From a virus: a DNA stretch of 34,349 nucleotides. The stretch is taken from positions 1 to 34,349 of IMG/VR virus record IMGVR_UViG_3300020466_000014; one strand, given 5' to 3'. A program made the translations under genes and the position numbers. The first letter of the stretch is position 1. Every line of letters begins with the position of its first letter. Below, one piece after another: positions 17,314 through 24,296 of the stretch. The notes beneath the pieces are model-generated. The model was not told the DNA's origin and searched no databases. It saw only the letters and a list, made by a program, of their open reading frames with translations.

Positions 17314-17423
17314 CAGTACTTTTTACCAGCAGGTTTTTTCGTGGACTTCTTTTTTTTAGCAGTGGCAGCAGCCTTCATACCAGCTTTGGTATAAGGATAC
17401 TTCTTGCCGTTAACCATGGGCAT
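17313..17423 (-). CDS. Very small Lys-rich protein (VNGKKYPYTKAG)
   Basis: 36 residues, ATG at 17423 and TGA at 17313. The VNGKKYPYTKAGMKAA start followed by a poly-Lys/Ala tail is a pattern I associate with tiny conserved cyanophage proteins. Both ends overlap neighbours as TGATG, strong evidence that it is translated in the chain beta-rich protein, hli, this ORF, 49-residue ORF. Function unknown; DNA or capsid association would fit the charge. Confidence 0.72.
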   Translation of the reverse strand: MPMVNGKKYPYTKAGMKAAATAKKKKSTKKPAGKKY

Positions 17424-17593
17424 CACCAGACTCCGGGGATAATTTGACCAGTTAGTGCATAAGCTCCAAGAGCTGCAATTACACCCAGCATTGCCAGGCG
17501 ACCATTGAGCATTTCAGCTTTTTCGTTATGTGTAACAGTTACGTCTTCCATGTACATGCGTGGTTCAGAGGGCCAGATTTGGGTATCGTTCAT
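17423..17593 (-). CDS. hli: High-light-inducible (Hli) chlorophyll-binding protein
   Basis: 56 residues with one transmembrane helix. The conserved EKAEMLNGRLAMLGVIAALG (residues 24-43) holds the Glu, Asn and Arg of the chlorophyll a/b-binding (ELIP/Hli) motif, and the C-terminus ALTGQIIPG is typical. Hli proteins bind chlorophyll and carotenoid, protect photosystem II and help repair D1; the phage copy works alongside psbA in the thylakoid membrane. Start and stop both form TGATG junctions with the genes on either side. Confidence 0.95.
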   Translation of the reverse strand: MNDTQIWPSEPRMYMEDVTVTHNEKAEMLNGRLAMLGVIAALGAYALTGQIIPGVW

Positions 17594-17934
17594 CAGAAGT
17601 TGTACTTAGCGCCAACCTTGGTGCCGTAGCTGTTGTCGTCATCGCCAGTGAGGAAAGAGAATTCTCCGTACACAGACAGTGCTTCGCTCACGGGGTAGCT
17701 ACCACCGATCTTTCCAGACAGTTCAACATCACCGTCACCTTCATCAGGTGCCAGCAGAGCAGGACCACCCTGCACGTACCAGTTATCACCTTCGTAACCA
17801 ACGTGGACATCAGTAGCGGTGCCACCGTAATCAGAACCGACGAAACCAGAGTTGGCTTCAACGTTTGCGTAGGGACCAGCAATAGCGCCTTGAGCGCAGC
17901 CGAGGAGGAAACCGGCAGCAATAATAGATTTCAT
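17593..17934 (-). CDS. Exported beta-rich protein, possible small outer-membrane barrel
   Basis: 113 residues. It begins with a clear signal peptide (KSIIAAGFLLGCAQGAIA, cleavage after AIA near residue 19; LLGC could also be read as a poor lipobox). The mature part alternates hydrophobic and polar residues in strands (DVHVGYEGD, WYVQGGPALL, VELSGKIGGSY, ALSVYGEFSFL) joined by Asp/Gly turns and ends GTKVGAKYNF, with the terminal Phe typical of BAM-dependent outer-membrane proteins. I associate similar proteins with marine cyanobacteria but cannot name a family. It heads the coupled chain that includes hli, so it is probably a host-derived auxiliary gene acting at the cell envelope. Confidence 0.75.
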   Translation of the reverse strand: MKSIIAAGFLLGCAQGAIAGPYANVEANSGFVGSDYGGTATDVHVGYEGDNWYVQGGPALLAPDEGDGDVELSGKIGGSYPVSEALSVYGEFSFLTGDDDNSYGTKVGAKYNF

Positions 17935-17952
17935 TGTAAGAATAAATAAGGT

Positions 17953-18699
17953 TTAGAAGTTAAGATCAGAACGATCGAGTTTGGAAAGAATGTCAGAGCG
18001 ATATGCAGGATCACTTTCGTATCGTGGATCACTCATTGCATTTACAAGCTCAGCTTGGCTACGGAAGACATCCTTAGATTCCGTTGCAGCACGACCAGTA
18101 AGCATCTGACCATCAGTGCCAACTGAATCTTGATAGCGATAACGAAGTGCCTGGATTGCGAAGAAAGCTGATTGTGCATCTCCGCGATCCATCACTGCGT
18201 CATACATCTCAATCTCTTGTTCACTAAGATTGTCTTTGGCCCAACCAAGCATTGCTTGATATTCTTTTTCACCACCAGCACTTTGGTGTAGCGAAGCAAT
18301 ATCTTCAGAAGAGAATTCTGTTGACTGTGTCGGTTGGGACTGCTCTACATTGTTTCTATATTCAAGATACATCTTTGCTAGTTCAGAAGCATCCATGCTT
18401 TGGAGCTTCTCTTGTGTAGCTTCAGAGATTTCATCTTGTGATTCAGTCCACAAGGTGTCAAGGAAATTAACTTCCTCTTGTGGCTCTTCAGTATCTTGAG
18501 GTTCAGGCTCAGTGGAGGATCCGAGTTTCTTTTGTAGTTCTAAGTATGCTGACTCAAGAGACTGAGCATCTTTGAATTTACCAGCCAGCAAAGAGTTTTG
18601 CTCGGCTTCCATCTGTTCGCCTACAGCCAAAGAGTCTTGCTCTTCAGCATTAAGCTCACCAGAATCTGACTCGGATGAGTCGTAAGTAAGGGTTGTCAT
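17953..18699 (-). CDS. Capsid scaffolding protein, T7 gp9-like
   Basis: 248 residues (T7 gp9 about 307), strongly acidic and helical, with Asp/Glu/Ser/Gln-rich segments (SSESDSGELNAEEQDSLAVG at the N-terminus; STEPEPQDTEEPQEEV about residue 60). The C-terminal end (SDPAYRSDILSKLDRSDLNF) alternates charged and hydrophobic residues as in the capsid-binding tail of scaffolds. It directly follows the portal gene. Unusually, the host-gene cassette and psbA separate it from the capsid gene. Assignment rests on composition and order. Confidence 0.82.
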   Translation of the reverse strand: MTTLTYDSSESDSGELNAEEQDSLAVGEQMEAEQNSLLAGKFKDAQSLESAYLELQKKLGSSTEPEPQDTEEPQEEVNFLDTLWTESQDEISEATQEKLQSMDASELAKMYLEYRNNVEQSQPTQSTEFSSEDIASLHQSAGGEKEYQAMLGWAKDNLSEQEIEMYDAVMDRGDAQSAFFAIQALRYRYQDSVGTDGQMLTGRAATESKDVFRSQAELVNAMSDPRYESDPAYRSDILSKLDRSDLNF

Positions 18700-18711
18700 T
18701 AGTAATAGATA

Positions 18712-20256
18712 TTATTCAGGCTGGTTTGCCATCGCAGCTTCTTCAGCCTTTTGGTCAACAGCAGCAAGTTGTCCTGCTTGTTTAGTAAGCTCCATACCCT
18801 GCTGTTGTTGCATCTGTTGTTGCATTTCTGCTTGCAACTCTTCTTGTGTCTTAACAAGGTTGAGAATGTCAATACCTTGTGAGGCAGCAAGACGTTTGAT
18901 GACTTCATCAGGATTGATGTAACGCATCAATGCTTCAGGACCAAGAGTCTGTGCAATGGTTCCCATGAACTGACCAAGACTTTCTCTGTCTTGACCTCTG
19001 CCCAATGCATTGATACCAGCAACAATAGTAGGTTTAACAATCCCCTTAGGGATCTTGGGAATCTCGCCAGTCTTTTGGAACACTGACAATTTACGATTGA
19101 GATATGGAACAAGGAAGTCAACAGTCAACAAGGAGAAGAGTCCCCCAAGTTGTTGTTCCAGTTCCATTTGTGTCATCCGCACCTCTTCCGCTGTAGTGCG
19201 CTCACTCTGACGTACAGAGAGAATCAAGAATGCTTCACTTAGACGACGTTCGAGTGTCTGTGCGAGTTGATAAGCAGTAGCAAAGTCTGCTGTCTTACCT
19301 ACTTGTACAACACCAATGTCATCGGGACGACCTTGAATGATTGCACCATTACCAGCTTGTGCAAGTGTGGATGGTTTAGTTGTGCTTGAGGGACTAACTG
19401 TAAAGACGACCTTAGCCGCTGCTGCCGAACCTTCGACAAGAGCTTGACTCAAGGATTCCATGGATTGAAGATCACCCATGAATTCCTCAACTCTGCCCCT
19501 GCCGTAAGGCTCAGCATCTACTGTGTTGAACCTCAAAGCGATCCAAGGGTTAGCATCCAGAGGAGCCTTACCTTGTGATCCAGGAAGTATCTTTCCGTAG
19601 ACTTCCTGATGCCAGACGAAACGATTGTTGTCTCGTCTTACGTGTGTGTAGATATCACACTGATTTGCTTGAGCGTTGTACTCATCTGATACACGATTAG
19701 GTTCTTCCTTAGGAAGTAGATCCTTAATCAGTGTCTTGTTGATTCGTTCCTTTGTGACGATTTCAATTACGTTGCCGTTCCCATCACGATCTATAACGTA
19801 GCGATTAAGAGGGTAGAGCTTCAGACCTTTCTTACCCATAAAGATCAAAGCGTTGCCAGTCACAACCAAATGCTTCAAAGCCTGATGCACGACAACGCGG
19901 TCATCAGATGCTGCAATTGATTCGAGAATGGTACGTTCGATCTTGGCAAACGAAAGGTCAAGCTCCGACTTAATAGAAGGATCACCACCCAACTCACCCA
20001 GCATTTGATCGTCCACTTGAAGCTTAAAGAAGCTTGTTTGTGGAGGGAGTAGTGCAAGCATCAATTTACTTGCAAGAGTCACAACACCTTTAGCACCAAT
20101 AGATTGCCAAGGTGTCTTGAGACTACGCATACCACCAGAGGGATCTTCTTCACCTCTGATCAAATAAGGAAGAGTAAGGTTACCTGCCTGTTCTGCTACA
20201 TCGAGAAATTGAGAACGCTCAGAACTTAAAACGTCATACCGCTTCTTTGCGTTCAT
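18712..20256 (-). CDS. Portal (head-tail connector) protein, T7 gp8-like
   Basis: 514 residues (T7 gp8 about 536). The N-terminus YDVLSSERSQFLDVAEQAG then LTLPYLI, the central PWIALRFNTVDAEPYGRGRV, and the VRQSERTTAEEVRMTQMELE segment are characteristic of T7-group portals. The C-terminus is Gln/Met-rich (EMQQQMQQQQGMELTK). Twelve copies form the vertex through which DNA is packaged. It overlaps the upstream small protein by 4 bases (ATGA-type) and is followed by the scaffold gene. Confidence 0.95.
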   Translation of the reverse strand: MNAKKRYDVLSSERSQFLDVAEQAGNLTLPYLIRGEEDPSGGMRSLKTPWQSIGAKGVVTLASKLMLALLPPQTSFFKLQVDDQMLGELGGDPSIKSELDLSFAKIERTILESIAASDDRVVVHQALKHLVVTGNALIFMGKKGLKLYPLNRYVIDRDGNGNVIEIVTKERINKTLIKDLLPKEEPNRVSDEYNAQANQCDIYTHVRRDNNRFVWHQEVYGKILPGSQGKAPLDANPWIALRFNTVDAEPYGRGRVEEFMGDLQSMESLSQALVEGSAAAAKVVFTVSPSSTTKPSTLAQAGNGAIIQGRPDDIGVVQVGKTADFATAYQLAQTLERRLSEAFLILSVRQSERTTAEEVRMTQMELEQQLGGLFSLLTVDFLVPYLNRKLSVFQKTGEIPKIPKGIVKPTIVAGINALGRGQDRESLGQFMGTIAQTLGPEALMRYINPDEVIKRLAASQGIDILNLVKTQEELQAEMQQQMQQQQGMELTKQAGQLAAVDQKAEEAAMANQPE

Positions 20257-20699
20257 GCCAGATTCAATGTGTTAATTTGCATGTTGGCATTACGTTGTGC
20301 TCTGTTGAGTGAACGTGTGCCTTTTGTGTTTTTACCTTTTTTAGATGCATCAGATCGTTTGATCTTGACGCCCTGTGCTGAACCACCAACTGCTGTACCT
20401 TCAGTGGTCAGAGCTTTGGGTTCAGGAACTGGTGGAGGAGTGTAAGCCGGTGGTGTGTAAGCCGGGGGCGGGGGCGGTTGCATATCTTTTGCAATTGCTG
20501 CTTGCATACGCCACCCAATACCTGGGAGTCCTGAACCAGCGAATGCATTGAGAATGGTCATTGGGTTGTATCCATCTTGCTTAAGTGCGCGATAAGACAT
20601 CATCCCAAGTCCACCATGTGGTCCTTGATATGCTGACAGCCAATTTTTAATAGGGTTCTTACGCTCGTAATCACCAATAGTACTTCTACCGTATGCCAT
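20253..20699 (-). CDS. Conserved-looking protein before portal, Pro-rich, unknown function
   Basis: 148 residues. The N-terminal 70 (GRSTIGDYERKNPIKNWLSA, then ALKQDGYNPMTILNAF) look folded. Residues 72-92 are a proline run with PPAYTPP repeated, and the C-terminus is basic (KIKRSDASKKGKNTKG then RSLNRAQRNANMQ). It sits immediately upstream of the portal, overlapping it by 4 bases, in the interval that in T7 holds small head genes (6.7, 7.3). A minor virion or head-assembly protein is plausible but not shown. Confidence 0.7.
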   Translation of the reverse strand: MAYGRSTIGDYERKNPIKNWLSAYQGPHGGLGMMSYRALKQDGYNPMTILNAFAGSGLPGIGWRMQAAIAKDMQPPPPPAYTPPAYTPPPVPEPKALTTEGTAVGGSAQGVKIKRSDASKKGKNTKGTRSLNRAQRNANMQINTLNLA

Positions 20700-20701
20700 A
20701 A

Positions 20702-21292
20702 TTAGAGATCGTATAAAGAATTAGTTTCTACAACTTCTGAGTAGTCTTGCAAGGAAATTGGTGAAGGTTTACCCGCGTATGCCGTTCCTCCAAAAGCCTT
20801 TTGTATAGTTTTTTCAGACTCAGGATATTTAGGTTCGTAAGTGAGATCCATTTCTACCGGAGTGTAGTTGAGCTGCTCTTCGTCTATGGTGGGTAGATTG
20901 CTGAAGTCATAAACACCATCAAAGATGTTATTATAATTTTCACCCAACCAGTTAACTACCTGATCAGCAGTTTCCTGGTCATTGACTTCAAATATGCCAA
21001 GACCTTTCATAGCAGCAAGGACTGGACCTTGACCCCATGCACGTAGAGAAGTGATGGAATTACGAACTATATCATCCTCAATAGTATCAAGAGGATCAAC
21101 AAATACGGTTACTGTTTCATCATCGTGTTGTCCCTGGCGAACACCCGAAGGAACGTCTTGTTCCTCTGGGTAGGGATTGTAATCTTGCCAATTTTGACCA
21201 AAGAAACTGTAGTCATTTACATCAGCCTGCCAATCCTCATGAATTACATTAGGGATTTGTGCATCATCCTCATTGATGTTGGTAAGGGGCAT
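20702..21292 (-). CDS. Highly acidic protein of unknown function
   Basis: 196 residues from the ATG at 21292 (MPLTNINEDD), chosen over the ATG at 21322 because GGAGA lies about 9 bases upstream and the longer start would run into the preceding gene. About 40 Asp/Glu against 8 Lys/Arg. The N-terminal 70 residues (HEDWQADVNDYSFF, YNPYPEEQDVPSG) look flexible; a helical middle (SLRAWGQGPVLAAMKGLGI, QETADQVVNWLGENY) may be folded. It lies between the reductase genes and the head genes, so it may be a virion or head-assembly protein. I recognise no family. Confidence 0.7.
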   Translation of the reverse strand: MPLTNINEDDAQIPNVIHEDWQADVNDYSFFGQNWQDYNPYPEEQDVPSGVRQGQHDDETVTVFVDPLDTIEDDIVRNSITSLRAWGQGPVLAAMKGLGIFEVNDQETADQVVNWLGENYNNIFDGVYDFSNLPTIDEEQLNYTPVEMDLTYEPKYPESEKTIQKAFGGTAYAGKPSPISLQDYSEVVETNSLYDL

Positions 21293-21294
21293 TG

Positions 21295-21474
21295 TTAAGT
21301 CTCCATGTTTTCTTTGATCCACTCAACGACACTTCGTTGACCAGACCGATACATAATTTTTTCAATTGAATCGTCCGGCGAAGGAGTGACGACAGGAAAG
21401 TTTTCATCTAGTTGGTGGATCAAAGCCCTGGCTTCCATGCCAAAGACTTCAAGCGTATTGAGGGAGGTTGACAT
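21295..21474 (-). CDS. Small conserved-looking protein after RNR beta
   Basis: 59 residues, ATG at 21474 and TAA at 21295. NTLEVFGMEARALIHQLDEN at the N-terminus is followed by PSPDDSIEKIMYRSGQRSVV and EWIKEN. The IMYRSGQRSVVEW segment resembles a motif in small phage proteins seen near early genes, so I consider it real. It overlaps the end of the RNR beta gene by 26 bases, and its stop lies 2 bases before the next ATG. Function unknown. Confidence 0.78.
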   Translation of the reverse strand: MSTSLNTLEVFGMEARALIHQLDENFPVVTPSPDDSIEKIMYRSGQRSVVEWIKENMET

Positions 21475-22165
21475 TGCTGTGCTCGAAGAATGCTGGCATC
21501 CGAGCAGCTTTGGTTTCAGAAAGTTCAGGTGCTTTACCTTCGTACATCAACCTATCGCTAGAATCCAGCCAAAATTTTTTGTCTAAATATTTGTCGGATG
21601 CACCAACCTTGAGAGGTTGCATCACCCAGTTGATTGTTGCTTTGCGGAGCTTGTCCAGAGAGGGGCTGATGTTGTAACCCAGCTCGGTGTGTGCCAGTGA
21701 GTTGACCGCCACGTGGATTTGCTCGTCTCGGCTGATATCCGCTGAAACGGTCCTCATGCCAGCGTCACCATTAAAGCGAAAGAATGGTAAAAGAACAAAG
21801 AAGATCGCACGTTCGGCCACCAATGCTTTGGTGATCGTGTGATCAGGATGTGTCTCCCACGCGGACTTAAGCCGTAGGGCTTCCGCCTCAGCTTGTTCAT
21901 CAACGCCGTAAGCATTGGCGATGTAACCAAGTGCGATGTCGTGATTTTGTTCGTCTTTGACGTTGGATACCAATACCTCCCGTGCGAGGCTTGGTACTTC
22001 AGAGGCCAGAGCATCACTAATAAAATCTCCCACAGGTAGTTCCATATGCCGCAAAGCAAGGGCACGGTGGATTGCTTTTTCCGCACCCTCCTTGCATGTA
22101 CCAGCAGTTGTCTGTACTGGTGTCCATTTTCTTTTTCGATTGAGAAGTTTTTCGTAAGGATTCAT
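21449..22165 (-). CDS. nrdB: Ribonucleotide reductase class I beta subunit
   Basis: 238 residues, short for a beta subunit (E. coli 376). A ferritin-like ligand set is visible: E42 (HMEL), E72 and H75 (KDEQNH), E118 (LVAERA), E148 and H151 (DEQIHV). The position four after H75, where class Ia has the radical Tyr (E. coli Tyr122), is Leu79. The C-terminal NLPQYA ends with a Tyr that could serve radical transfer to alpha. It overlaps the alpha gene by 4 bases. It would generate the radical for dNTP synthesis by an unusual route. From memory, the RNR of phage P-SSP7 was reassigned from class II to class I with such a beta; the Leu is seen directly here. Confidence 0.88.
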   Translation of the reverse strand: MNPYEKLLNRKRKWTPVQTTAGTCKEGAEKAIHRALALRHMELPVGDFISDALASEVPSLAREVLVSNVKDEQNHDIALGYIANAYGVDEQAEAEALRLKSAWETHPDHTITKALVAERAIFFVLLPFFRFNGDAGMRTVSADISRDEQIHVAVNSLAHTELGYNISPSLDKLRKATINWVMQPLKVGASDKYLDKKFWLDSSDRLMYEGKAPELSETKAARMPAFFEHSNVNLPQYA

Positions 22166-23550
22166 TCTTGACAGTCACATTGAGGTTCCAGCTCACCATC
22201 GTTGAATAGGGATGCAAGATAATCATCAACCTCAGCCTCATCAAGAGCAGCATAAGCATCAGTCTTATCTTGTACATCGCCCATCACTTGGAGCGAGTAA
22301 TACAGAGAAGTCTGGGGCGATTCAAGCCACTCTTCAATAAATGCTTCGTCATACGTGACCACATCGGACCACGAATTGAAGCTGTAACCGTGAAGAAGTC
22401 CAGTCTCATTAAGTAGAGTCATGATGCCATCGGCAACACGCTTGTAGGCTTCCCAGCCCACTTGAGAGGCGATCTCTACGTCGCCATAGTTATAGGTTTG
22501 TACACCGAACGTACCGCTATCACGGTCAACCGTCCGGCTGATAGGTGGTGCAATCTCAGGAGTGGCAGTGAAGCCATCCAGGTCTTTGCTGCGATAGCTG
22601 CAGCTGGCTGTAGGTGCAATTGCAAACGCACGCACCATGTTGTTTCTACGAGCAACACCCGCAGCAAGTTCAACACCAGAAGCGATCTGTGATACAAGCT
22701 CAAAGGCAGGGGATCGAATGATCTCACCGTTGTTGTATTGCTCTAGAGCGCGTCCAAATTGTTCGTAAGTTACGCCGTACCGCCGTAGGAGATTTGCCAG
22801 TCCGAGCATGCCGAGTCCGACTTGTCGGTCTGTGTCGCTTGGGAGATATTCCCCTGAATCGCCAACACCAGTTCGACCGTGGAGGGTGCACAACTCCTGC
22901 ATACCTTCAGAGAAAGCTCGCGGGATGTCGTCGAATTCACAGGAACCCAAGTTGACATGTTGCAACAGGCACGTTCCACGTGAGGGCAGGTATACCTCCA
23001 GGCAAACGTTGCCTCGGATTCGTTTTCCTTCATTGTCATACTTTACTTTGTTGAGCCAAATGTCACCCGATTTGATTCCGTAGAGGAGATCCTCCTTAAA
23101 CGAACACCCCTCCCACCATTCGGGGGTGATGTTGATGCATCGTTTGACCCACGGTAGTTCGGTTCTAGGAGTAAGAATAAAGTCGCGAGCATCAGGGTGG
23201 GATAAATCAAGATGGCAAACAATCGCACCGTTACGATAAGTGCCTCCACGCCGTAGAATTTCATTTAGCGTTGAATAGATTTTTGCAAACGAGACTGGAC
23301 CTGAGGCAATGAGTTTGTCATTTCCTTTAATTGACTCCGTTCCTTTGGGTCGCAGTTTCGACAGGTGAATCGCGCAGCCTGCTCCATTTCGTAGAGCATG
23401 GCTAGCAAATTTCCAGCTTGCTTCAATTCCATTTAGACCCTCCATTGAGTCTTCAACAGTGAATACCGTGCACGACACCGGCAGTCTGGACGTTGGATTA
23501 TCCATCCAAGATTGGACACGTCCCGTGCGAGAAATATATGATGTGGTCAT
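22162..23550 (-). CDS. nrdA: Ribonucleotide reductase class I alpha (catalytic) subunit, minimal form
   Basis: 462 residues, far shorter than E. coli NrdA (761) because there is no ATP-cone and the barrel is trimmed. Catalytic motifs are present: C27 (VSCTVF, as E. coli C225), N181-x-C183-x-E185 (thiyl site), C194 before HVNLG (as C462), the APTASCSYRS phosphate loop, a Tyr-Tyr pair 417-418 (SLYYSLQ, as E. coli Y730-Y731), and a redox tail C458/C460 (QCDCQE). The YY dyad and adjacent beta gene indicate class I rather than the B12-dependent class II. It converts ribonucleotides to deoxyribonucleotides for phage replication. It starts 4 bases inside the MazG-like gene's stop. Confidence 0.92.
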   Translation of the reverse strand: MTTSYISRTGRVQSWMDNPTSRLPVSCTVFTVEDSMEGLNGIEASWKFASHALRNGAGCAIHLSKLRPKGTESIKGNDKLIASGPVSFAKIYSTLNEILRRGGTYRNGAIVCHLDLSHPDARDFILTPRTELPWVKRCINITPEWWEGCSFKEDLLYGIKSGDIWLNKVKYDNEGKRIRGNVCLEVYLPSRGTCLLQHVNLGSCEFDDIPRAFSEGMQELCTLHGRTGVGDSGEYLPSDTDRQVGLGMLGLANLLRRYGVTYEQFGRALEQYNNGEIIRSPAFELVSQIASGVELAAGVARRNNMVRAFAIAPTASCSYRSKDLDGFTATPEIAPPISRTVDRDSGTFGVQTYNYGDVEIASQVGWEAYKRVADGIMTLLNETGLLHGYSFNSWSDVVTYDEAFIEEWLESPQTSLYYSLQVMGDVQDKTDAYAALDEAEVDDYLASLFNDGELEPQCDCQE

Positions 23551-23930
23551 GGATTAACTAGATCGTTCAAAATAGGTGGTTGATAGTTAGGTCCTTTCAG
23601 AACCTTGCCGTCTACACGGCGGATAGGCTTACCATCTAAGCCAAGTTTTGACATGTTTGATTTATGGACACGATCAAGTGCTTCCTCTAGATCCCATTCC
23701 ATATTTTCAGCGTATTGAAAACAAACATAAACAAGATCTGCAAGCTCTTTCAGTTCATTCTCGTAAGGTTCGTTGTAGAATGCACTACGGAATTCTTGGT
23801 ATTCCTCATCGATCAAAGTCAGTTGCATAGTCCGGTTGTCCGAACTGTTCTGAATCCCGTACGCTGAGCGGAACTGTATTGCTTGATCGCTCAGACTGTT
23901 CGAGGTGCAATGTTGTGTGGTGGAGTTCAT
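23547..23930 (-). CDS. mazG: MazG-like nucleotide pyrophosphohydrolase
   Basis: 127 residues from the ATG at 23930 (MNSTTQHC). A longer frame reaches 24023, but that part is not conserved-looking. The helix LTLIDEEYQEFRSAFY and the ELKELADLVYVCFQYA helix give the EEx(n)E...ELxDxx metal-binding pattern of all-alpha NTP pyrophosphatases. A C-terminal HKSNMSK...DGKP...DGKVLKGPNYQPP is typical of phage MazG-like proteins. It probably hydrolyses non-canonical or selected (d)NTPs during host genome recycling. It overlaps the DUF3310 gene out of frame by 125 bases and RNR alpha by 4. Confidence 0.85.
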   Translation of the reverse strand: MNSTTQHCTSNSLSDQAIQFRSAYGIQNSSDNRTMQLTLIDEEYQEFRSAFYNEPYENELKELADLVYVCFQYAENMEWDLEEALDRVHKSNMSKLGLDGKPIRRVDGKVLKGPNYQPPILNDLVNP

Positions 23931-24105
23931 TTTCAAGATAATGGATAGCCTTTTTAAGGTCTTCAATCTCTGTGTGAATACTTTTGAAACCGGCTCGGCA
24001 AATATATTTAATAGCATTGCCACGGTGATAACCTAGACCCTGATCTCTAATGAAGTCCCAGACTTCTATTTGACCTCGGGTGTAGTGGAGGGGTGATTGG
24101 GCCAC
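23806..24105 (-). CDS. DUF3310 family protein (T7 gp1.7-like core)
   Basis: 99 residues. HYTRGQIEVWDFIRDQGLGY then HRGNAIKYICRAGFK, with EDLKKAIHYLENEL, is the DUF3310 core (H-Y...I-E-W-D-x-I...GNAIKYxxRAG). The same core occurs in T7 gp1.7, a nucleotide kinase, though that activity cannot be assumed here. The last 35 residues (from HHTTLHLEQ) leave the family pattern and overlap the MazG-like gene. It overlaps the upstream small gene by 40 bases. The position among dNTP genes suggests nucleotide metabolism. Confidence 0.85.
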   Translation of the reverse strand: MAQSPLHYTRGQIEVWDFIRDQGLGYHRGNAIKYICRAGFKSIHTEIEDLKKAIHYLENELHHTTLHLEQSERSSNTVPLSVRDSEQFGQPDYATDFDR

Positions 24106-24296
24106 TTTGATACAAGATTAGATACGGTGTTAGCAAGGCAGAAGTTCTGCTTTTGCAAAGCAAGAAAGATAGTGATGATGTCTTTCTTATCTGCTTCGGG
24201 GAGAAGATCCTCAAGCCTGCGTAGCTTGAAGCTCTGCTCCATCGTTAGTTCTGTCACTGGCATCGGTAGGACACCAGGGGATGACTTGTCCGTCAT
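24066..24296 (-). CDS. Small protein downstream of exonuclease, unknown function
   Basis: 76 residues from the ATG at 24296 (MTDKSSPGVLPMPV); a further in-frame ATG at 24332 would deepen the overlap with the exonuclease and adds residues that do not look conserved. The helix LTMEQSFKLRRLEDLLPEAD then KKDIITIFLALQKQNFCLAN is a pattern I associate with small cyanophage proteins near the exonuclease. All-helical; no catalytic motif. It overlaps the exonuclease by 86 bases and DUF3310 by 40. Confidence 0.75.
   Translation of the reverse strand: MTDKSSPGVLPMPVTELTMEQSFKLRRLEDLLPEADKKDIITIFLALQKQNFCLANTVSNLVSKWPNHPSTTPEVK

Noticed and set aside
22162-23550. Class II (B12-dependent) ribonucleotide reductase
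   Set aside because: The Tyr-Tyr dyad near the C-terminus and an adjacent beta-like gene indicate class I.
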